From: Onthophagus taurus
Lineage: Eukaryota; Arthropoda; Insecta; Coleoptera; Scarabaeidae
NCBI RefSeq assembly: GCF_036711975.1
Contig: NC_091972.1
Span: 28,773,001-28,837,000 of the forward strand
Reading direction: 5' to 3'
DNA length: 64,000 bases
Below are positions 11,060-18,889 of this stretch, piece by piece. How positions within the stretch are numbered: position 1 is the stretch's first letter; every line of letters begins with the position of its first letter. The notes below the pieces were generated by a model, which saw only the letters and a program-made list of their open reading frames with translations, was not told the origin of the DNA and did no database searches. The position numbers and the translations under genes were made by a program.

Positions 11060-11522
11060 AGTTAATTCAACGTCTACGTAAAAATTTTACTTGTGGTGGT
11101 ACGATTTCGTAGTGTAGCGACGGTTGAAAGTATAAGATGTCATTGACGTGACCGTCGTCGTAAACTTTAGCGTCGCCGAATTTCGCGCTTATGTAAGAAC
11201 GAACTGAATTTTCAAGGAGAATAGCTTTCTTAAACGTTTTAAAACCACCGGGCGTGTAAATTTTATCAATATGTCTAAGCTTTTATCCTTAAAACGAAGA
11301 CGATGCGATCGGCAATTCCACATGGGTCACGAGTTTTCTCGTTGTTTCGAACATTATTGCCGACGTCGAGAACGCGAGAAAAGTGGTATGTTGCGTCCCT
11401 AATTTAGGGATTACGTGTTCGCCTAAACTTGGTATCATGCAAATACCTTCACGTGAGTGAAAAGTGAAATATTCGAGTGTTATTTCCACACCGCCAATAT
11501 CGGTCCTTACGCATTTATTCAA
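11060..11522 (-). pseudogene. unidentified broken ORF
   Basis: On the minus strand an ATG at 11522 opens 77 codons (MNKCVRTDIGGVEITLEYFT...). Two stops follow near 11285, and the same frame then continues for about 60 codons (HIDKIYTPGGFKTFKKAILL...). The uninterrupted phase across the stops and the non-repetitive composition suggest a decayed real gene. I recognise no domain. It could derive from a transposon, an integrated DNA virus or a host gene. Confidence 0.35.
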
Positions 11523-11952
11523 GTCATTCGTTCATTGCAATTAGTTCTTAGGTTAATATGGTCAATATGATACTAATTATGAATATCAAATCTAATTTCT
11601 ATTATTCTATACATAATAGTAGTAGATCACTATGATTCATATGCATATATTTTTCCTTTTACACGCTTTATCATATCTAAGTGTTGAAAACATATTTAGT
11701 AGTCCTGGTTAATGTTATTAAGTGTTGTGTTTTATATTGATTATGTTTCAGTTTATTGACGAAACTTGTTTTGACCGTTATTAAATAATATCATTTTAAT
11801 TCAATGGATTATTTGGAGTTTCTCATTAGACAAGAATGTCAGAAAAGATGACGCAAATACTGCGACATGAGATTTGTCTCGCAAAAATGTGTTGAATACG
11901 TTTTAAAATCAATTAGGTAACAATATCGATTAAACATGAAGGCGACTTATCT

Positions 11953-12150
11953 TCATCGTTCTTCTTCATTGCGACTGGCTACTAGAATATCGTCTAGATA
12001 GAAAACTACGTTGAAATGAACGACCGTTATTACAGTCGTTACAATGTAGAAGCTTTCGGAAATAACTAGGAAATAACTTTCCACCCAACTACCGAATCCA
12101 CTATCAAGGCTACATAATCGAACACAGCTCCTGCCGCCAACCAGTTCCAA
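11953..12150 (-). pseudogene. Ty3/gypsy reverse transcriptase shard
   Basis: The C-terminal part of this frame reads HFNVVFYLDDILVASRNEEE, the active-site block of Ty3/gypsy reverse transcriptases (YLDDILVAS). The upstream half shows no family match. Nothing else of the element is visible beside it, so this is a small relic. Confidence 0.6.
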
Positions 12151-12513
12151 TCATTCATATGGAATTATGGCTGTCATCCATAATCCTATTCAACTCTCCT
12201 TTACATTCCGTCTCTCTCTTCTCCTCCCATTCGGACACTCTTGCTGCAGGGTGTTCTCACTCACCAGCTATCCATCCGTCTGTCCTTCATAAACCTATAG
12301 ACCGCACTACCCTCCTATAACACCTCCCTTGACCCTTACCACCTTACCCGCTCTCCTCAATCCTGCATCATCTCGAAACTCTCATCCCATTTCCACTATC
12401 CCACCCATTTTCTTCGCCCTCTTAAATACGTTCACAACGCCATTCAACTCTACACTTCTTCTCTTACTCATTATCAACCACTCTACCGTTGTCATATTGC
12501 CGTTACACACCAT
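12151..12513. other. pyrimidine-rich stretch, no gene
   Basis: C/T-rich on the plus strand (runs such as CCTCCCTTGACCCTTACCACC). Frames on both strands are short and unsupported. It could be an old retroelement 3' region, but I see no motif that shows this. Confidence 0.35.
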
Positions 12514-12745
12514 TAAAGGGCAAAACCACGGAGTCGTTAACGAAAAAGGCGAAGATTCAGAAATCGAAACCACCAACTCATCCATCGACATCAGAAATGG
12601 TTAACGGCGATATTAAGAATCTTGGTGAGTGCGGCGGCTCATCATTGCAAGCAATCAAAAAGTACATAAAAGATTCTTGAAAGCCGCCACCGTTTCGGGT
12701 GCTCTTATCCAGACCAAGGGCAAGGGAGCGTGGGCGAAATCCTCC
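12514..12745 (+). pseudogene. linker histone H1 pseudogene
   Basis: The plus strand encodes a diverged H1 N-terminus and globular domain. HPSTSEMVNGDIKNLGECGG and [10 protein letters not shown] match [27 protein letters not shown] of the intact gene. About 50 bp is then missing, with a frameshift. A second frame continues RFLKAATVSGALIQTKGKGA, matching [21 protein letters not shown]. The homology stops at the left arm of the foldback transposon, and I could not find the lysine-rich tail on the far side. It is dead and older than the other H1 copies. Confidence 0.85.
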
Positions 12746-12767
12746 ACTACAGACAACAAAGAAAAGA

Positions 12768-13806
12768 GAAATACGTAAAAAATTCATAACTTTCTTGAAA
12801 AATTTTGTGACACCACCAAACTCAGTCCAAAGATCGAAAATAAGGTTTCGAATAACATATCCGCGAGATTCGCGGAAATTCAGGGGATAAGGGGTCGAAA
12901 TCACCCCCGAAATACGTAAAAAATGCATAACTTTCTTGACAAATTTTGTGACACCACCAAACTCAGTCCAAAGATCGAAAATAAGGTTTCGAATAACAAA
13001 TCCGCGAGATTCGCGGAAATTCAGGGGATAAGGGGTCGAAATCACCCCCGAAATACGTAAAAAATTCATAACTTTCTTGACAAATTTTGTGACACCACCA
13101 AACTCAGTCCAAAGATCGAAAATAAGGTTTCGAATAACATATCCGCGAGATTCGCGGAAATTCAGGGGATAAGGGGTCGAAATCACCCCCGAAATACGTA
13201 AAAAATTCATAACTTTCTTGACAAATTTTGTGACACCACCAAACTCAGTCCAAAGATCGAAAATAAGGTTTCGAATAACAAATCCGCGAGATTCGCGGAA
13301 ATTCAGGGGATAAGGGGTCGAAATCACCCCCGAAATACGTAAAAAATTCATAACTTTCTTGAAAAATTTTGTGACACCACCAAACTCAGTCCAAAGATCG
13401 AAAATAAGGTTTCGAATAACATATCCGCGAGATTCGCGGAAATTCAGGGGATAAGGGGTCGAAATCACCCCCGAAATACGTAAAAAATGCATAACTTTCT
13501 TGACAAATTTTGTGACACCACCAAACTCAGTCCAAAGATCGAAAATAAGGTTTCGAATAACATATCCGCGAGATTCGCGGAAATTCAGGGGATAAGGGGT
13601 CGAAATCACCCCCGAAATACGTAAAAAATTCATAACTTTCTTGACAAATTTTGTGACACCACCAAACTCAGTCCAAAGATCGAAAATAAGGTTTCGAATA
13701 ACATATCCGCGAGATTCGCCGAAATTCAGGGGATAAGGGGTCGAAATCACCCCCGAAATACGTAGAAAATTCATAACTTTCTTGAAAAATTTTGTGACAC
13801 CACCAA
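12768..13806 (-). repeat. left satellite arm, 141-bp units x7.4
   Basis: Eight occurrences of GTGACACCACCAAA at exact 141-bp spacing (12808 to 13795). The units are inverted relative to the right arm and nearly identical to it. Each unit carries the palindrome TCCGCGA-N3-TCGCGGA and a G-rich/C-rich block (GGGGTCGAAATCACCCCC). On the minus strand the array is one open frame because 141 is 47 codons. Confidence 0.95.
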
Positions 13807-14898
13807 ATTTTTTTTCTACAAAAATCCCGTATAATGGCCGCATTTAAATATTTACGGCCTCATAACTTTCTTATATAATATGGAGGTAACTCTGGGACCA
13901 TATGAACCCTATAGGAAATTTTCCGCTCTTTCCAGCGAAAATACTACGATAATAATTAAAAAAAAATTGTTTTTAAACAATATGAGAACAGTTGACGAAA
14001 GTATAACCAAACAATCACTAAACCATATCTTCAAGGGAAACATCAATTGAAAATGAATTTTATGTAAAAGCACGTATTTTTGTCTCGCTTATACTCTTAA
14101 CACCTCCACGGTACGGTCCGTTGTCGTAGACGCTGACGCTGACGCGACGCGACAGGCGTCGGTCGGCTGTTGCAGTGGCGACGCCGACGTAACTGCCAAA
14201 ATGTCTTTTCGTTGTTTTTTAGTTTATTCACGTTTAGTCGACTGCAATCACTGGTAGAAGTTGTTTCGCTAGATCAACGTTTTATTTTTGGGCTAGTTCG
14301 ATTTCCTTGATATTTCTTGAGCTGTTTTTTCTTTGTTTTTTAATATTATTATTAATTAATATTGTCTTGCATTCAGAAGTTTGGGTTGTTTAGGTGTTTG
14401 TATATTTATAATCATTTCGTCTTTAGTTTGTATTATTATAATCATTTGAATAAGGTTTATTTTTATTTTTTTCCTCGGAAGGTATAATTTGGTGGTTGTT
14501 TCGTTATAGTAATTCTGTAATTTATTATTTTTGTTTGTTTTGCTCTTTGTTTTTCTGACCTTGTTGCTAGTTTAAGTGTTCGGTTTGTTTTGTTTTCATT
14601 TTATTCTTCCCTTTTTATTGTTAGTTTAAGTGTTCGATTTATTTTCTTTTTCATTTTACTTTCCTGTTTTCTTTGGGAGTTTTGCGACTGTTTTATTTCA
14701 TTGTAATATTGCTGCATAGATTTTCCTTGTGACTTCAGTAGGAAAAATAAAATTAACTTTTATTTTTTTTATATCATTTTAAGCGACAATTATAGTAGTT
14801 TATCTTTGTTTGTTTTCATTCCTTATTTTAAATACTTCCTGCTAGGAGAAGGCAATAAATAAGTTTCTTTGACAATTCGTTACCTTTATAATATTAAT
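13807..14898. other. left internal leader of the foldback transposon
   Basis: Non-coding. It holds a GC-rich block at about 14105-14195 built of GACGC/GACGCTGACG motifs, then a T-rich stretch (14200-14870) with an imperfect direct repeat (TAGTTTAAGTGTTCG at about 14570 and 14624). It is the likely promoter and 5' leader of the transposase gene. The promoter role is inferred from position. Confidence 0.45.
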
Positions 14899-17800
14899 AT
14901 GGACGGTCCAGGAAGGCCAGTTAAACAATGTAAGCAGTTAAGGTTACAGAAAATTGCAAATTTTCTTAGTGAAAATAATATTGATACGACTGTTTTAAGA
15001 GAATGCTCTGTTCGATCAGAAATATCACATCTATCAGATCTCTGTGTATATGTTGATATTAAAGATAATTTAAAAAATAGAAAGATGTTGCTAATGAACA
15101 TCAAAAGAGATGCTGATGAAATTGAAAAATACATTAATTCCTCTACTGACGTCGATAATTTCCTTGAGGTTGATGCTGTTGATGGCCACTTGATAGATAA
15201 TGCAAACACAGCAGTACATGAAGCAATGCAACATGCACGAGAAAAAATAGAAATATCCCAGAGTATATCCAAAAGAGATACTAATGAAATTGAAAAATAC
15301 ATCAATTCCTCTACTTACGTCGATGATTCCCTTGAGGTTGATGCTGTTGATGACCACTTGGTAGATAATGCAAACACAGTAGTACATGAAGCATTGCAAC
15401 ATGCACCAGAAAAGATAGAAATGCCCCAGACTATATCGAGTCCAATCAATAATTTAAAATTTAACTTTTTTAAAACATTTAAAATTAACCGCTATGTAGA
15501 TAACCACGACATATCCTATAAGTCCGAAGTTAGACATCAGTATTGGCGACAACAAATAAGTTTATATGGCATTTCTTGTCTTCTAATTTTCAAAGGAAGT
15601 CGTATAAACAAAAAAAAACAGCAAACTGCTTGTCAGATAGTCGAGTATGCAATTTGTAAACATACATCTTGTAGAGAATTTAAATTTATATACAATATTT
15701 TAGAGGATTTGATAGATGTAAGAATATGCTACAAAGGTCCTCACGTGGAAAATCACCACGAAGAGCATGCTTATCAACTGAAAGGTAGAGAAAGGGCGGA
15801 GGTAAAGAAAGAACTACTTTTTAGTTTGCCCAGCACCTGTCGCAGCGAAGAAATAAAAAAGGTTGATAGAGATTTAATTTATGAAGGTAATTGGCAAGGC
15901 TTGCGCTCGCTTTCCGTTTACCAAAAAGCTAGGTCGGAGGCAATGGGCGAACAGGACTTTCATTCGGATCCTTTACTAGATATACTACTAATGTCACTAA
16001 CTCAGGATGATGACAGTACATACGTTCAATTTCCTAGCGGAAAAACGTTGGTGTATTTATATTCCAAAGAGAACATTAAAACCTTAATTAAGAAAGGTAA
16101 AAAAATGATAGGGTACTTTGATGCGACAGGCTCCGTCGTTAGACCGACTGTGTATGATAGGGGTCGCAGGGTTCTATACTATGCGTTGGTTGTGAAAGTA
16201 AACGACATTGTGGTACCTATCGCTGAATTAATATCTTCACATCATGATTCGGCAACAATAATGGCTTTTATTTTGCATTTTAAGCATTTTATACGTACGA
16301 AATGCAAGAAAACACGGCCGATCTTTAACGTTGTTGTAACAGATTGGAGTTTTTCGCTTATGATGGCTATTTGTCAAGGGTTAAACGATGTCACTTTATA
16401 TACTTACCTCCAAATTTGTTATAAATATGTTACAAATAAGGACGACCATCGATTTTTTAGTTTAATAAAATTAAAACTATGTTGTGGACATTTCGTTAAA
16501 ATGATTTGCAACAGACTTTCTCGTACTAAGAAAAAACCGAATATAAGGGATGGAATTGTTAATGCAATAGCAGTATTAGTTCAATGTAGATCCTTGGAAG
16601 AGTTAATTATTCGATTTGAAAATGTCGCTTTTCTCTTATTAACATCGTCATATAATAACAACGTCAAAAATGCAATAGCACACCTATCGTCTAGTGACTA
16701 TGAAACCTACAATCATTTGTTATCTACAAGGCAAGATATTTCATGTGAATTGGACCTCGACATAGATGAAGAAGTTGTGAGAGGAGAATATACTAGCTCT
16801 CCTTTTTTTATTTGTTTTTTTAGAGTTTATGACAAGGTTTTAAAAGAGTTAGATGAAAGTGTAAGCTCAGCAACGGAACGCAACCCTTACAAACACGAGG
16901 AATTTTTTACGTATTTATTGAATTATGTAATGCCTTTCGCTCCAATGTGGTCCAACATACTTGAAAGTGATCGTTACAGTAATTCACTTGTGGAAACATG
17001 GTTTAAAATTGTCAAGCAAGAAATACTAGAAAACAAAACCAATTTGAAAGTAGGGCGATTTGTAAACCTGCTTAATTCACGAATTATAAGTAACATAAAA
17101 GCTATAGATTTAGAAATTGGTAAAAAGCCGAAGAGGAAAAAAATAACCTCAACAAAATCAGATGCACGACATGAAATTGATAACCCGGATGCTCAAGAAA
17201 CGTGGACAAAATCAAAAAAACGAAAACGGTATTTTCATAATGTTTACTTAACGGACAAAATTAACGTAAATGATGAAAATAACAAAATAGATGATGAAGT
17301 GGAAATGAATTTAGTCGTCCAACCAGAAAAGGTTGAAGAGGAGATCATAAGGGGGACCCAGCCAACCCAACCAGAAAAATGTTATGAGAGGGGGTTAACG
17401 TCAAACCAACCACAACCAGAACAAGTTGATGAGGGAGATATACAGTATTGTTCTTTGAACGGTATCCTTGATCAGCCAGATCAACGAGCCCTTTCAAATG
17501 GTCTGTTCTTTGATCATGATTTTTATATGTCCGCAGCTTTCCAAACTGATTTTATCTTAGGACAATATTCATATAATGGACAAACGATTTCATTAAGTAG
17601 CTCTGACTTTAGAACGTTAATATCAACCGAAAACATGGGTTGCAATAATCTGCAACCCATGAACCCATGGGTTGCAGATTATTGCATAGATTCTCTGGCA
17701 TTTACTTTTTTTAAAGACCGCGAAGACATTTATTACATCGACACAATATCCGTCCAAATTTTGCTTTCAGATCAGATAAAGAATCTGTCTAAATTTTTAC

Positions 17801-18186
17801 CTCTTACAAAATCACTTAAAGGAGTCCGTTTTATTCTGTTGCCCCACAATTGTAACAACAATCACTGGATATTAATTATATTAGATTTGACTACTAACTC
17901 TATTTGTATTTTGAATCCTGGTAAATATTATCTTATATCACACGAGGAAATTGTAAAAAAGGTTAAAAGACTATTTTCCACTAGAGACCGTCTATACCTA
18001 CACGAAGACAAACTAAATGCTAGGAAGTGGAAACTAACAACAATAGCATATCCTACCCAAGAGACTGAAGATTCAATCAATTGTGGAGTGTATGTTATAT
18101 GGTATATGATGGTTTTGCAAAAAAATGAAACACTGCAATATTTGTCAACATCATTATTACAAAGTAATTTTACTACTGTCATCTGA
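14899..18186 (+). CDS. MULE-like DDE transposase with C-terminal Ulp1 protease domain
   Basis: 1095 residues from the ATG at 14899 (MDGPGRPVKQCK...); an in-frame TTG upstream is less likely. The N-terminus has a short basic GRP start, then an imperfect duplication of about 60 residues (EIEKYINSSTDVD... and EIEKYINSSTYVD...). The middle looks like a MULE-type RNase H transposase: D408 in YFDATGSVVR, D482 in VVTDWSFSLM, a CCGHFVK motif near 527 and E699 in NSLVETWFKIVK. A lysine-rich hinge (about 735-775) and an acidic, glutamine-rich linker follow. The C-terminus (about 920-1080) is Ulp1/C48-like: H989 in NHWILIILDL, Q1054, and C1062 in INCGVYV. The usual catalytic Asp position reads Asn (N1006, ILNPGK). 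I infer DNA transposition with an added SUMO- or ubiquitin-type protease activity. Zisupton/KDZ-type elements are an alternative family. Confidence 0.75.
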   Translation: MDGPGRPVKQCKQLRLQKIANFLSENNIDTTVLRECSVRSEISHLSDLCVYVDIKDNLKNRKMLLMNIKRDADEIEKYINSSTDVDNFLEVDAVDGHLIDNANTAVHEAMQHAREKIEISQSISKRDTNEIEKYINSSTYVDDSLEVDAVDDHLVDNANTVVHEALQHAPEKIEMPQTISSPINNLKFNFFKTFKINRYVDNHDISYKSEVRHQYWRQQISLYGISCLLIFKGSRINKKKQQTACQIVEYAICKHTSCREFKFIYNILEDLIDVRICYKGPHVENHHEEHAYQLKGRERAEVKKELLFSLPSTCRSEEIKKVDRDLIYEGNWQGLRSLSVYQKARSEAMGEQDFHSDPLLDILLMSLTQDDDSTYVQFPSGKTLVYLYSKENIKTLIKKGKKMIGYFDATGSVVRPTVYDRGRRVLYYALVVKVNDIVVPIAELISSHHDSATIMAFILHFKHFIRTKCKKTRPIFNVVVTDWSFSLMMAICQGLNDVTLYTYLQICYKYVTNKDDHRFFSLIKLKLCCGHFVKMICNRLSRTKKKPNIRDGIVNAIAVLVQCRSLEELIIRFENVAFLLLTSSYNNNVKNAIAHLSSSDYETYNHLLSTRQDISCELDLDIDEEVVRGEYTSSPFFICFFRVYDKVLKELDESVSSATERNPYKHEEFFTYLLNYVMPFAPMWSNILESDRYSNSLVETWFKIVKQEILENKTNLKVGRFVNLLNSRIISNIKAIDLEIGKKPKRKKITSTKSDARHEIDNPDAQETWTKSKKRKRYFHNVYLTDKINVNDENNKIDDEVEMNLVVQPEKVEEEIIRGTQPTQPEKCYERGLTSNQPQPEQVDEGDIQYCSLNGILDQPDQRALSNGLFFDHDFYMSAAFQTDFILGQYSYNGQTISLSSSDFRTLISTENMGCNNLQPMNPWVADYCIDSLAFTFFKDREDIYYIDTISVQILLSDQIKNLSKFLPLTKSLKGVRFILLPHNCNNNHWILIILDLTTNSICILNPGKYYLISHEEIVKKVKRLFSTRDRLYLHEDKLNARKWKLTTIAYPTQETEDSINCGVYVIWYMMVLQKNETLQYLSTSLLQSNFTTVI
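17641..17686 (+). repeat. perfect 21-bp inverted repeat inside the transposase gene
   Basis: TGCAATAATCTGCAACCCATG at 17641-17661 is followed after 4 bases (AACC) by its exact complement at 17666-17686. It lies in the coding sequence at the start of the Ulp1 region. It would form a strong hairpin in the mRNA or in single-stranded DNA. Confidence 0.9.
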
Positions 18187-18190
18187 CGTT

Positions 18191-18796
18191 ATGTATGATA
18201 AATGTTTTAAATGTGGTATAGGATCACAGGAAAACTATGTAGGCTGCAACTTATGTAACAGATGGTTACATATAGATCGTTGCTCGAACATATCTAATCT
18301 AATTTCTATAGATACCATTAAACTTCGCAACTTTGTTTATAGTTGCCCATTATGTCAACACTATAAACCAGGTTTATTCAACACATCAAGTACAATTAAA
18401 AATGTTGCGTTGGATAATATGTCTCTAAAATATTTTGTGATTCATTACAAAAACGAGTTACAAGAAATATACAATACGAGGGACACAAACGATTTTTGTG
18501 AGCGGTACCGTTCTGTTAATAAAGAGTACCATTTGAAATGGGATATGTCAACTCCGTTTATATCATTTAGTGCGGCAGCCTATATATGTAGAAAGATAAT
18601 GTCAACAACCAATATACCAGACAAGGCATTTGTGAAATATGTTCTTCTGGGATTTCTGAATTTAAAAATTATACGTAAATATTACGGAATGAACGATGAA
18701 GCAAGCTTCTTTGAGCAATATAAAACGCTTTATGATATTACGGATAGGGATCATGTTTATCCAGATCACTACACATTAGACCAAATTCAGTTTTAA
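18191..18796 (+). CDS. PHD-finger protein of the foldback transposon
   Basis: 202 residues from the ATG at 18191. The same frame has an earlier ATG at 18125, overlapping the transposase gene by 62 bp. Residues 5-55 form a canonical Cys4-His-Cys3 PHD finger: C5-x2-C8, C19-x2-C22, H27, C31, C52-x2-C55, with W25 before the His. PHD fingers usually read histone H3 tails. The remaining 145 residues are charged and aromatic, with no family I recognise. It starts 5 bp after the transposase stop in a different frame, so it could be a separate protein, a frameshift extension or a spliced product. I infer a chromatin-binding accessory role. Confidence 0.7.
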   Translation: MYDKCFKCGIGSQENYVGCNLCNRWLHIDRCSNISNLISIDTIKLRNFVYSCPLCQHYKPGLFNTSSTIKNVALDNMSLKYFVIHYKNELQEIYNTRDTNDFCERYRSVNKEYHLKWDMSTPFISFSAAAYICRKIMSTTNIPDKAFVKYVLLGFLNLKIIRKYYGMNDEASFFEQYKTLYDITDRDHVYPDHYTLDQIQF

Positions 18797-18889
18797 GTAC
18801 AATAATTATTTATATATACAATTATTATTATACACCCTTTATCAACATAATTTCCGCGCGTCTCATAGATAATATATGTTATTGGAATT

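Noticed and set aside
12578-13843. 421-codon minus-strand frame
   Set aside because: Satellite arm kept open because the unit is 47 codons; treated as repeat, not gene.
14869-14898. Upstream TTG as transposase start
   Set aside because: The ATG at 14899 follows closely and is the ordinary eukaryotic choice.
15091-15402. 103-codon minus-strand frame
   Set aside because: Antisense of the duplicated transposase N-terminus.
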